Source of the DNA: Acidobacteriota bacterium
Lineage (GTDB): Bacteria; Acidobacteriota; UBA4820; DSQY01
Assembly: GCA_022759065.1 (NCBI GenBank)
Contig: JAEMPZ010000192.1
Coordinates: 1 to 12,266, forward strand
Reading direction: 5' to 3'
Length of the DNA: 12,266 bases
Part shown: positions 1-6,790 of the stretch, piece after piece
How the letters are laid out: the number at the start of each line of letters is the position of its first letter
Numbering within the stretch: the first letter of the stretch is position 1
Translations under genes and position numbers: made by a program
The notes under the pieces: generated by a model
What the model saw: only the letters and a program-made list of their open reading frames with translations
What the model was told of the DNA's origin: nothing
The model's database searches: none

Positions 1-339
1 CCGCAGACCCACACCATGAAGGTCGTTCTGGAGGTTCCGAACCCGGGCTTGGCCTTGAAGCCAGGCATGCTCGGAACCGTCGAGCTTGCGGCCGATACGC
101 GCAGGTGCCTAACAGTGCCTGAAGACGCAGTCATGAGAACCGGCCGCGGAAGTTACGTCTTCGTGCAGGAGGGCGAACTCCTTGTCCCCAGAACCGTCGT
201 AATCGGCCCCAGGTGCGACGGCTGTTTTGAGGTAATGTCGGGCTTGAAAGCGGGTGAGAAGGTGGCGACCTCCGCCAATTTCCTTCTTGACTCCGAGTCT
301 TCCCTTAAGGCCTTACTTCAGGCGGCCGCGAGGAAGTGA
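1..339 (+). CDS. C-terminal part of a heavy-metal RND efflux periplasmic adaptor (CusB/HlyD-like), 5' end outside window
   Basis: The reading frame is open from base 1, so the gene begins upstream; 112 residues and the stop are visible. Adaptors of this family sit in the periplasm and link an inner-membrane RND pump to an outer-membrane channel. The start of the fragment, with VVLEVPNPGLALKPGML, matches the end of the beta-barrel domain of CusB-type adaptors (usually an LKPGM motif). The C-terminus, with a SGLKAGEKVATSANFLLDSES stretch, matches the membrane-proximal domain of metal-efflux adaptors, which typically reads SGL-x-GE-x-V-V-x-x-NFL-DSE. The protein ends about 15 residues after that motif, a normal end. 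No pump or channel gene follows; next come a phosphatase remnant on the other strand and a stress protein gene. The metal substrate cannot be read from this part. The family call is firm; the Cus-like subtype is inferred from the C-terminal motif. Confidence 0.85.
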   Translation, partial: PQTHTMKVVLEVPNPGLALKPGMLGTVELAADTRRCLTVPEDAVMRTGRGSYVFVQEGELLVPRTVVIGPRCDGCFEVMSGLKAGEKVATSANFLLDSESSLKALLQAAARK

Positions 340-340
340 A

Positions 341-470
341 TTGCCTTTCCTCATCGGCCGCGACCGCCCGCAGCGTGGATTTGAGCTTGGCCATCAGCAA
401 AGCCGCGCCAAGCCCTTTCCCTGAAACGTCCCCTTGGGACAACTCAAGCCTACCCTCCATACCCATCTGC
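341..470 (-). pseudogene. Remnant of a SpoIIE/RsbU-type (PP2C-like) serine phosphatase domain
   Basis: Read on the minus strand, this gap between the efflux adaptor and the stress protein encodes GRLELSQGDVSGKGLGAALL followed by MAKLKSTLRAVAADEERQ. The core GDVSGKGLGAALLMA is the metal-binding DVSGKG signature of SpoIIE/RsbU PPM phosphatases and the helix after it. A whole SpoIIE domain is about 190-230 residues; only about 40 codons are recognisable. The frame stays open into uspA, but the residues upstream lose all resemblance and lie antisense to that gene. Downstream it runs into the end of the adaptor gene. There is no credible start or RBS. I read it as an internal fragment left by deletion or rearrangement. 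The motif match is seen in the sequence; the decay history is inference. Confidence 0.6.
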
Positions 471-504
471 TCGCTCCTGATCCAGCCACCATCTTCCGCC
501 CCGA

Positions 505-534
505 CTGGCACAAAACCGCTTTGGGCACTACAAT
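505..534 (+). promoter_or_regulatory. Candidate sigma70-type promoter for uspA
   Basis: A -35-like CTGGCA (505-510, 4 of 6 consensus bases) and a -10-like TACAAT (529-534, 5 of 6) are separated by 18 nt and lie just upstream of the uspA ribosome binding site. Transcription would start near 541, leaving only a very short leader, which is unusual and lowers confidence. TGGCAC at 506-511 also resembles the -24 box of sigma54 promoters, but the spacing to the following GC is one base short. Confidence 0.35.
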
Positions 535-554
535 TTGTATAGGAGGTGCGCAAG

Positions 555-992
555 ATGCCTCGTTGGGAGACGATTCTGTGTCCGGTGGACTTCTCTGAAG
601 TTTCTATGAACGCGCTCAGGTACGCGGCCGATATTTGCCGCGAATGCCAGGGCAAGCTGGCCTTGATCCACGTGGTCGAGCCCATTGTCGCCCCTTCGGA
701 CTTCTCGTTTGGGCCGATGACCCTCACGGAAGTGGAGGATTCCCTTCTCGAAAGGGCCAAGACCGCCCTTGAGGAGACGGCGGCCAAACTTGGGCTGCAG
801 GGGCGCACCAGCGTCGTCGTGTCGCGCGGCCGCGCTTCGGACGAGATTGTGAGATGCGCGGAAGAGCTCAAGGCGGGATTGATCGTCATGGGCACGCACG
901 GCAGGACCGGTTTTTCGAGGACGCTTCTCGGCTCCACTGCGGAACGCGTCGTGCGCAAGGCCACCTGTCCAGTCTTGACGCTCAAAGCCTAG
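555..992 (+). CDS. Universal stress protein (UspA family, single domain, ATP-binding type)
   Basis: A 145-residue single-domain Usp, the usual length for the family. It begins MPRWETILCPVDFSEVS, where the ILCPVDFS strand and the Asp that contacts the nucleotide are typical. The C-terminal part carries the ATP-binding motif G-x2-G-x9-G-(S/T), seen as GTHG-RTGFSRTLL-GS, followed by A-x-x-VVRKATCPVL, which closes the fold. It should therefore be the ATP-binding subclass, a soluble cytoplasmic protein made under stress; its exact partner or signal cannot be inferred. I chose the ATG at 555 because a perfect AGGAGG (541-546) lies 8 nt upstream; the in-frame GTG at 546 overlaps that SD and is unlikely. 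It is convergent with efp, with about 70 bp between the stops. Confidence 0.93.
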   Translation: MPRWETILCPVDFSEVSMNALRYAADICRECQGKLALIHVVEPIVAPSDFSFGPMTLTEVEDSLLERAKTALEETAAKLGLQGRTSVVVSRGRASDEIVRCAEELKAGLIVMGTHGRTGFSRTLLGSTAERVVRKATCPVLTLKA

Positions 993-999
993 CTATTCT

Positions 1000-1031
1000 G
1001 GCCTCAAAGGCCCCAAGATGCCCGGCTGGGC
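1000..1031. terminator. Weak candidate terminator region between convergent uspA and efp
   Basis: Two small hairpins fall between the convergent stop codons: GGCCT/AGGCC with a 3-nt loop (1000-1012) and GCCC/GGGC with a 4-nt loop (1020-1031). Neither is followed by a clear T-run on either strand, so they are poor intrinsic terminators. Location is the main support. Confidence 0.22.
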
Positions 1032-1062
1032 CAGGCAGGCTATTAGGCTGAAGGCTGGAGTG

Positions 1063-1623
1063 CTACATTTTCTTCAAGTAAGCGCCGCTTCGCGTGTCAA
1101 CCATGATGGTGTCGCCGACGTTCAGATGAAAAGGAACGTTCACGACACATCCGGTCGAACATTTGGCCGGCTTTCCGCCTGTGACCGTGTCGCCTTTGAA
1201 GCCGGGGTCACACTCCACAATCTGAACAAGGATGAAGTTGGGAAGCTCGATGCCAAGCGCCTCCTCGCCGTGAAACAGGACGTTGACCTCGGTGTTGTCC
1301 GGAAGGTAGAGCGCCGCGTCCCCGATGACTTCAGGCGAGATCGTTGCCTGGTCATACGTCTGCTGGTCCATGAAATGGAAGCCATCGGCGTCGCGGTACA
1401 GGAACTGCATCTTTCTTTCCTGAGTCTCGGCCGTCTCGACTTTGTCGCCGGCTTTGTAGGTCTTTTCAAGAACCTGTCCCGTGCGAAGGCTCTTTACCTT
1501 GGCGCGGGCGAAAGCGGAACCTTTTCCCGGCTTGACGTGGTCAACGTCAACCACGACGTAAGCCTGGCCGTCAATGAGCAGTTTCGTGTTCTTGCGAATG
1601 TCGTTGGTATTGATGACGCCCAT
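1063..1623 (-). CDS. efp: Translation elongation factor P
   Basis: A 186-residue protein colinear with bacterial EF-P, which binds between the ribosomal P and E sites and rescues ribosomes stalled on consecutive prolines. The N-terminal KOW-like domain (about 1-65) contains HVKPGKGSAFARAKVKSL; Lys34 sits at the tip of the loop that is post-translationally modified in many bacteria, so this is a Lys-type rather than Arg-type EF-P. The middle and C-terminal OB domains follow, with DPGFKGDT and the family signature ending VDTRSGAYLKKM. Whether Lys34 is modified cannot be told; no EpmA/EpmB-type gene is present. The ATG at 1623 has AGGGGAG about 6 nt upstream. It starts 20 nt after the roadblock gene and is the last gene of the pil run. 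That placement is notable because several upstream pil products contain PPP or PP motifs. Confidence 0.97.
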   Translation of the reverse strand: MGVINTNDIRKNTKLLIDGQAYVVVDVDHVKPGKGSAFARAKVKSLRTGQVLEKTYKAGDKVETAETQERKMQFLYRDADGFHFMDQQTYDQATISPEVIGDAALYLPDNTEVNVLFHGEEALGIELPNFILVQIVECDPGFKGDTVTGGKPAKCSTGCVVNVPFHLNVGDTIMVDTRSGAYLKKM

Positions 1624-1643
1624 TTGTTGTCTCCCCTTAAATG

Positions 1644-2006
1644 CTAGGCTAGTTGGGCCAGGAAAAGGTGCGCCAGCCGCTGGATCTCATAGCGGGCTTT
1701 GCCCGTAGGTTGGGACGCGTCGGTAATGGCCAGGATGAAAAGTTCTGGAGAGAGCCGCAGCATGAGAAGGTTTTCCTCGCTCGTCCTGATAGCCATCTCC
1801 TCCAGTACGCCGATGCCGATCTCGGACTGAAGCCGGTCAAGATTTCTGAGAAGGCCGTTCAACTCGGCGCTGAGAACCTCATGGGGCAGCTCGGAGCGCA
1901 CCCATGCCTCGATTTCTATGCCATCGCTTCCAACCACGGCCGCCGCGCGAAACCCCGGCAACGCCTCTTCAAGGCGCCTGAAAGTAAGGTCAAACATGCC
2001 GCTCAT
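1644..2006 (-). CDS. Roadblock/LC7 domain protein (MglB-like small regulator)
   Basis: A 120-residue, single-domain protein matching the Roadblock/LC7 fold: an N-terminal amphipathic helix (FDLTFRRLEEALPGFRAAAVV), a beta-hairpin with GSDGIEIEAWV, a long central helix (about 40-65), then a strand with ENLLMLRLSPELFILAITD and a C-terminal helix. In bacteria such proteins (for example MglB with the Ras-like GTPase MglA) act as dimeric GTPase regulators or scaffolds in polarity and motility. No MglA-like GTPase is in the window. I chose the ATG at 2006 because GGAGGG lies about 6 nt upstream; a longer form from 2033 lacks such a site. The gene overlaps the end of the TPR gene by 17 nt, pointing to coupled translation, and lies 20 nt before efp. 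The family call is good; an MglB-like role in pilus control is inferred from the operon. Confidence 0.82.
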   Translation of the reverse strand: MSGMFDLTFRRLEEALPGFRAAAVVGSDGIEIEAWVRSELPHEVLSAELNGLLRNLDRLQSEIGIGVLEEMAIRTSEENLLMLRLSPELFILAITDASQPTGKARYEIQRLAHLFLAQLA

Positions 2007-3213
2007 AGCGCACCCTCCGGAGCCATTCTTCAAGCAGTTTCACTCTTCGCTGGCGAACAGCCATGCGAACATCCTCCTGCCGGACCTCTGGCATCTCAGG
2101 GGCGTCTCCGTCAATTCGGCGCATGAGAGCGCGCACACGCTGCTTTACGTCCTCGTTGTCAGGATTGGCCAGAAGGATTCGCTGGTATATTTCAATCGCC
2201 TTCTCAGGGAAACCTTGCCTGGCGTAGAGTTCGGCCAGAGTCGTCGTGTTGAGCCCAACAAGGTTCTCGTCACCTGAAGGTGCCTGCTCCCCGGCCTTCA
2301 CGCCACCGAGTGGCGGCCTCTCGCCGTTTTCCTCCAGCGCATCAAGCAGCTCCGCATGTTCGGCCTTCCCCGAAGAAACCTCCTGCCCGGCAGGCGGGAC
2401 ATCAGCATCGGTTGCTGCCAGGCTACCTCCGCCAAAGATGATATCTCTTTCTTCTGCGGGTCCGGGCAACTCCGCCGGCGGTTCGTTTGAAGGCGTCTCG
2501 GTCCCAAAGGCAGGCTCTTGAAATAAAGGTTCCTCTTGCGCTGGGGGCGTTTCATTGGCGATCGTTCCCCCCCAAGACGCCATCTTTATAGTGCCGCCGA
2601 GGTCGTGGACCTCCGCCTCCTGTTTTGGCGAAGCCTCATTTCCTTGGGACTCGGAGACTTCGGCGGCCGATGGCAAGGAACTCTCCATCTTTGAGGCTGG
2701 CTGGTCATGCAAAACCGGGGCTTTCGCGGGCTGCTCGGAAGGCGGTGAAGCTGACAGGACAGACGGCTCGGCGCCGGGCATAAAATTTCCTGTGGGTTGC
2801 GCAGCCGCTGCCGGCGCCGGTGACGTGAGCTCGGCTATTTTCTCCCCTACCCCAGGCCTTCCAGGTTCGAAAAGCTCGACGATCTGATAATGCCGCAAAG
2901 CACGGGGGCGATCCTCCAAGGCGTAGTAAATGTCCCCCGCCAGATGGTTCGCGGCCACGTGGTCCGGCAGCGCCATCAAAATGCGGTCCACGGCTTCTCT
3001 CGCTTGTGAAAGCTTGCCCTTGGCCAGATAAATCTGCGTCAAAAGGAGCCGGGCCTGCCATTGGTTAGGATAGCGAGCAAGGCCTTTTTCGCATAGTTCT
3101 TGAGCTTCCTCAAGCTTGCCCAGGCGCTGGTATTCCCTCGCCAAGTCGCCGAAACGCCTTGAACCAGGATCCCGCTTCAGCTCAGCTTCAAGGGCGGCCA
3201 AGTCAAAAGCCAT
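1990..3213 (-). CDS. TPR protein with long acidic Pro/Glu-rich linker (FimV-like layout)
   Basis: A 407-residue protein of three parts. Residues about 20-118 hold roughly three tetratricopeptide repeats (LAREYQRLGKLEEAQELCEKG; LTQIYLAKGKLSQAREAVDRI; LAGDIYYALEDRPRALRHYQ). Residues about 130-315 form a low-complexity linker rich in Ala, Pro, Glu and Ser. Near residues 322-356 another TPR appears (LAELYARQGFPEKAIEIYQR), followed by a basic C-terminal helix. No signal peptide or membrane segment is visible, so it is probably cytoplasmic. TPRs bind protein partners; an acidic linker ending in a TPR recalls FimV-type pilus hub proteins, but I see no sequence identity to FimV and no LysM domain. 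I preferred the ATG at 3213 over the GTG at 3216 because AGGGG is better spaced from it; that ATG shares one base with the lipoprotein stop. Function in pilus assembly or polarity is inferred from the operon. Confidence 0.8.
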   Translation of the reverse strand: MAFDLAALEAELKRDPGSRRFGDLAREYQRLGKLEEAQELCEKGLARYPNQWQARLLLTQIYLAKGKLSQAREAVDRILMALPDHVAANHLAGDIYYALEDRPRALRHYQIVELFEPGRPGVGEKIAELTSPAPAAAAQPTGNFMPGAEPSVLSASPPSEQPAKAPVLHDQPASKMESSLPSAAEVSESQGNEASPKQEAEVHDLGGTIKMASWGGTIANETPPAQEEPLFQEPAFGTETPSNEPPAELPGPAEERDIIFGGGSLAATDADVPPAGQEVSSGKAEHAELLDALEENGERPPLGGVKAGEQAPSGDENLVGLNTTTLAELYARQGFPEKAIEIYQRILLANPDNEDVKQRVRALMRRIDGDAPEMPEVRQEDVRMAVRQRRVKLLEEWLRRVRYERHV

Positions 3214-3743
3214 CACTGCCCCTGTAAAGTGAACGACCAGGTGACGGGAATCGTCTTTTGAAGGCCGTCGCTGTTCCTGTGGGCCTTGAAGGTGGCGTTT
3301 AAGGTCACTGTGACGATATCGCTCGTGCCGACCAGGCTCTGAACCTCCGGCGCGGCCACCCAGTCTTGTGTCAAAAGCGTAACGGCATATCTTGTAGATG
3401 ACGAGGAGGTGATCTGCGTTGCAGTTGTAATGTTGATGGCTGGCAGCGGGGCAATGTTATGCCCATTCGGGTCGCTTATTGCAAACGTGCCCGTACAACT
3501 GTCAATCGTCCAAGCATCCTTCGGCAACAACGAAAGGTTCGGGTCGTTCAGTGTTATATGAAAGTCAAAGTACTCAAGGTGAGTATTTGCTGGATTGACC
3601 ACGATTGCCTGCGTAGCCGGGTCGGGACCACTGTAAACAAGGTCCGACAGCGGATCAAGGTTCTTGTCGTGGCCGCAACCCATGCAGAAAAGAAGGGCCA
3701 GGGCAATCGCCCCGACCCCCAACACCTTCGTTGAATTCGTCAT
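3213..3743 (-). CDS. Unrecognised secreted lipoprotein encoded just after pilQ
   Basis: A 176-residue protein I do not recognise. The N-terminus is a lipoprotein-type signal: basic-polar MTNSTK, a hydrophobic stretch (residues 7-22) and a Cys at 23 in an FCMGCG context. The lipobox is imperfect (Cys at -3, Met at -2, Gly at -1), but the Gly-Cys and position fit. The rest looks beta-rich, with alternating hydrophobics and many Thr/Ser near the end (DIVTVTLNATFKA; IPVTWSFTLQ), suggesting an Ig-like or beta-sandwich domain rather than the TPR fold of PilF/PilW pilotins. It starts 3 nt after the pilQ stop, uses an AAGG-type SD inside the end of pilQ, and abuts the TPR gene. Position suggests an outer-membrane partner of the PilQ secretin, perhaps a pilotin; that is inference. 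Confidence 0.75.
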   Translation of the reverse strand: MTNSTKVLGVGAIALALLFCMGCGHDKNLDPLSDLVYSGPDPATQAIVVNPANTHLEYFDFHITLNDPNLSLLPKDAWTIDSCTGTFAISDPNGHNIAPLPAINITTATQITSSSSTRYAVTLLTQDWVAAPEVQSLVGTSDIVTVTLNATFKAHRNSDGLQKTIPVTWSFTLQGQ

Positions 3744-3746
3744 AGC

Positions 3747-6257
3747 CTACCTTACGATTTTGGGCGTGAGGAATATGAGAAGTTCCTCGTTCGTCCGGGT
3801 CTTTTGCCTGTTCTTGAACAGCCAGCCAAGCACTGGAATTTTCGAGAAGAAGGGCAGGCCGTTCTGCGAAACTCCTTCGTTCGTGACGAAAATGCCGCCG
3901 ATAACGGCCGTCTGGCCATCCCGAACCTTAAGAACCGTCTTGGCCTCTTTCTTAAGGATTGGAGGCGGGCCGGTGGGAAGCGCGTTCTTGAAGTCAACCG
4001 AGTCGTTGGTGATGTCAACGGTCATATTGACATTCCCGTCAGCGCTTATCTGCGGAGTAACTTCTAGTTTCAACGTCGCGTTCACGAAAACGACCGTGAT
4101 CTGCGTGGCGGTCGCCACCTGAATGGGAATCTGGCGGCCCGACTCGATGCTGGCCTTTTCGTTGTCCTGCGTAAGAATGCGTGGCGCGGAAAGGATGCGG
4201 CCGCGGCCCTGGTTCTCCAGCGCGGCAAGGCGGACATCCAACAGGAAGCTGCCGGAGGTGTTGCCAAGCATCAGGTCGATGAAGCCGTTCGAGGCCGTCG
4301 GCGGAAGGTTGACGGCGAAATCGCCCTGGTAGTAGTTGGGCCAGCCGTTGGCCTGCAACGGCTTTACGGGATAGCCGCCGCCGCCCGGGGCATTGGGGTT
4401 CGTCCACGTAGTTCCAGTTCCAGTTCCAGTCTGCCCCAACGTGCCGGGGCCGGTGTACCAGTTTCCGCTCCAGGTGATGCCGAACTCCTGCGTCCAGCTT
4501 ACGCTCGTTTCTACGATGCGCGCCTCAATGAGGACCTGCGGCGTAGCCGTATCCAGGGTATCAATGAGCTTGACCAACGACTCCTTCTTCGAGGGCACTT
4601 CGCTGATGATCATCGTATTGGTGCGGCCGTCGGTAATGATCTGCCCCTTCGGCGAGAGGAAACTGTTCACTATGCCCTTCATCGTGTCGGCTTTGGCATA
4701 AGAGAGCCGCTTGGTAAAGGTCACGGTATCCTCGGCTTTGAGCCGTTCGTCCTGCAATTTCTGTTGCTCGGAGAACTTGCGGGAGATCTCGGACGACGGA
4801 GCGACCCAAATGACGTTGTTTTCGTAAACGTAGTCGAGGCCATTGTTCTTGAGCACGATGTCCATCGCCTGGTCCCATGGGACATTGACCAGGTCAACGG
4901 TCACTTTGCCCGAAACCGCGGGGTGAACGACTATGTTCATTTTGGAAATGTCGTGGAAGACGCGCAACACGTCTTTAACGTCCGCATCCTTCAGGGAGAG
5001 CGAAATCGGCTCGCCGGTATATTTGCTCGTTCCGCCTGAAATGGTTTTCTCTTTAAACGAGAGCGGCACCGCCGGCGACGCCGCCGAAGTCTTGCCTTCA
5101 GCCGCTGGCGCGGAGGTGTCCTGGGCCACGAACAGATCTTCATAGCCCTTGAACTCGCGGTTGGCCGCGGGGTCAAGGGGTTTAAGGTCTACCTTGACCT
5201 GTTCAGCCTGCGGCTTTGAGGGCCCGGCTTGGGGGGCTGCGGCCTCAGGCGCGGCCTGCACCTGGCCGCTGGACTTTGCCAGTTCGGCTGGCGCGGAGAC
5301 ATTGGCTGGAGCCGGTTCAGCCGCCTTTGCTTCCTGATGATCGGGCGAAGCTGGCTCCGCGGAGGCCTTCTTGGCTGCTTCGGAAGCGGCGCCCAGATGG
5401 ACCACTACTTCGCTTCCATCAGCCGCCACGCTCCAGTTAGCCTGGTTTTTAGCCAGGTCCACGACCACCCTGGTCACGACGGGATCGGACTGGAAGAGGC
5501 TTACGCGCACCTGTTGGATGTCGCCCTGTCCCGCGACGCGGGACGGAACGTTGCCCCTGCCCACGCCTGGCAAATCTAAGACGATGCGCTCTGGGTTGGG
5601 CAGCGCAAAGTACTTGGGCTTGGCAATCCCGTCGGCGCTGACCCTGATTTCGGAGCCGTCAGGGGAGACGGACACGCCCACGAGATTGCGAGCCGGCGCC
5701 ATGGCCGCCTGAGCGGCGGGAGCGGAGGAAGCCGGCTGGGGGCTTGCCACTGGTGCAGCTGGCACATTCACGGCTGCTTGCGGCGGCGGCGCCGGTGTGG
5801 CCGGCGCGGGAACCTGTAGAGGCGCTGAAGCTTGCGGAGCCTCCCCGGATCCAACCACGCGGACCAAAAGCCGGTTGCCCTCCGTGGAAACCAAGCACTT
5901 GGCCAAATAGGCCTTGTGTATCTCCAGTTTGGCAAGCGAACGGCCCTTTGCGCGGTTAACAGGTTCCACCTTTACCGTGGAAACCGCCCCGCGATTGACG
6001 TCCAGCACCTTGGGAATCTGCGTTACGTCTACGTCAGCCAGATCAACCACGAAGGTCTCCGGGTCGTAGTCGTAATAGGTGTAATCAAGGATTGGGTAGG
6101 TGCCAGTCAGACCGATGACCACGGACCCGTCCCGGTTGGCGCTGTTCAGCTCCTTCAGGACGTTCAGGGCCCCGGGCTGCGCCTCCTCCGCCAGCACCGG
6201 CATAAACACGGCCAGGCTGAGCAACACCGTCAGCAGTATGACTACGCGCTTGTTCAT
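3747..6257 (-). CDS. pilQ: Type IV pilus outer-membrane secretin PilQ
   Basis: An 836-residue secretin forming the outer-membrane channel for the pilus. A Sec signal peptide ends at about Ala23 (VLA-EE). Two AMIN domains, which bind peptidoglycan in other PilQ proteins, span about 36-135 and 190-288, separated by an Ala/Pro-rich linker; a second long linker runs to about 410. Residues 415-487 form the N0/STN domain (ISLSLKDADVKDVLRVFHDI), 512-570 a secretin N1 (KH-like) domain, and 575-835 the pore domain, with QVLIEARIVE, GRILSAPRILT, IPVLGWLFKNR and the terminal LLIFLTPKIV, all classic secretin signatures. A Gly/Thr/Asn-rich insertion (about 602-645) near the start of the pore domain includes TGTGTG encoded by a hexanucleotide repeat. 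The ATG at 6257 overlaps the pilP stop by 4 nt, with GGGGAGGG upstream. The lipoprotein gene follows after 3 nt. Confidence 0.97.
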   Translation of the reverse strand: MNKRVVILLTVLLSLAVFMPVLAEEAQPGALNVLKELNSANRDGSVVIGLTGTYPILDYTYYDYDPETFVVDLADVDVTQIPKVLDVNRGAVSTVKVEPVNRAKGRSLAKLEIHKAYLAKCLVSTEGNRLLVRVVGSGEAPQASAPLQVPAPATPAPPPQAAVNVPAAPVASPQPASSAPAAQAAMAPARNLVGVSVSPDGSEIRVSADGIAKPKYFALPNPERIVLDLPGVGRGNVPSRVAGQGDIQQVRVSLFQSDPVVTRVVVDLAKNQANWSVAADGSEVVVHLGAASEAAKKASAEPASPDHQEAKAAEPAPANVSAPAELAKSSGQVQAAPEAAAPQAGPSKPQAEQVKVDLKPLDPAANREFKGYEDLFVAQDTSAPAAEGKTSAASPAVPLSFKEKTISGGTSKYTGEPISLSLKDADVKDVLRVFHDISKMNIVVHPAVSGKVTVDLVNVPWDQAMDIVLKNNGLDYVYENNVIWVAPSSEISRKFSEQQKLQDERLKAEDTVTFTKRLSYAKADTMKGIVNSFLSPKGQIITDGRTNTMIISEVPSKKESLVKLIDTLDTATPQVLIEARIVETSVSWTQEFGITWSGNWYTGPGTLGQTGTGTGTTWTNPNAPGGGGYPVKPLQANGWPNYYQGDFAVNLPPTASNGFIDLMLGNTSGSFLLDVRLAALENQGRGRILSAPRILTQDNEKASIESGRQIPIQVATATQITVVFVNATLKLEVTPQISADGNVNMTVDITNDSVDFKNALPTGPPPILKKEAKTVLKVRDGQTAVIGGIFVTNEGVSQNGLPFFSKIPVLGWLFKNRQKTRTNEELLIFLTPKIVR

Positions 6258-6790
6258 TGTCCCTCCCCTTCTTGGCTCCGGATCTTGAGCGGCAGGTCAC
6301 GGTAGGGTTTAATAGCCGTTGGGTCGTTCAGCTCCTGCTGGACGACAACCTCTCCATCCTCGTACGAAATGCTGATCACGACGCCGTCGGCGAATTTTTC
6401 GCCAGCCACGGCCTTGTAAGGTTTCGCGTCGGGCCCCTGGAACCATGCAACCGTCCCCTGGCCCGTCTTGATGATCGCCTCCAAGGAACAGGACTCGACG
6501 GTAAACCTGGCCAACCCCGTGGAACCAGGGTTGACTTTTACCAGGCCCCCCTCCGCTGAAGCGCCCCGAACAAGAGGCGAGAAGGGATCCCGGTCGCCCA
6601 TATGGCGGTAAAGGCTTTCCCCTTCCTCCAGCATGTTGTCGTCCCCGGAGGAAACCGCCGCGGGCGCGGCGCTCGAGTCCGGGGTGGCTGGTGGCGGCGC
6701 CGGAGGTGGCGTTTGTGCCAGCAGGGCGAATGCCAGCCCCAGGGCCACCAGAAATAGCGCCGCCGCGTAAACTACCTTGCGCTCGCTCAT
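6254..6790 (-). CDS. pilP: Type IV pilus assembly protein PilP
   Basis: A 178-residue protein with the PilP layout: an N-terminal hydrophobic segment (about 7-25), a disordered Pro/Ala-rich spacer with two PPP triplets (28-30 and 32-34), the RDPF motif at 67-70 that begins the conserved part, and a C-terminal beta-domain (about 90-170) with AIIKTGQGTVAWFQGP and GEKFADGVVISIS. PilP connects the PilN/PilO inner-membrane ring to the N0 domain of PilQ. Most proteobacterial PilP proteins are lipoproteins; this one has no Cys near the N-terminus (its only Cys is at 101), so it is probably held by a transmembrane anchor or released by signal peptidase I. It overlaps pilO by 4 nt at its start and pilQ by 4 nt at its end, implying translational coupling. 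Confidence 0.92.
   Translation of the reverse strand: MSERKVVYAAALFLVALGLAFALLAQTPPPAPPPATPDSSAAPAAVSSGDDNMLEEGESLYRHMGDRDPFSPLVRGASAEGGLVKVNPGSTGLARFTVESCSLEAIIKTGQGTVAWFQGPDAKPYKAVAGEKFADGVVISISYEDGEVVVQQELNDPTAIKPYRDLPLKIRSQEGEGQ

Noticed and set aside
506..520. Sigma54 promoter upstream of uspA (TGGCAC followed by CGCT)
   Set aside because: The distance between the GG and GC elements is one base short of the required spacing and the -12 box is poor.
471..985. Long minus-strand open frame running antisense through uspA and continuous with the phosphatase remnant
   Set aside because: It is antisense to a clear Usp gene, shows no domain before the DVSGKG motif, and has no good start; only the 341-470 part carries a family signal.
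1018..1647. Plus-strand open frame of 209 codons opposite efp
   Set aside because: It is the shadow of a well-supported EF-P gene and has no recognisable motif or RBS.
4039..5177. Several Arg-rich open frames on both strands inside pilQ
   Set aside because: These are alternative-frame shadows in GC-rich coding DNA; pilQ is continuous and has all secretin domains.
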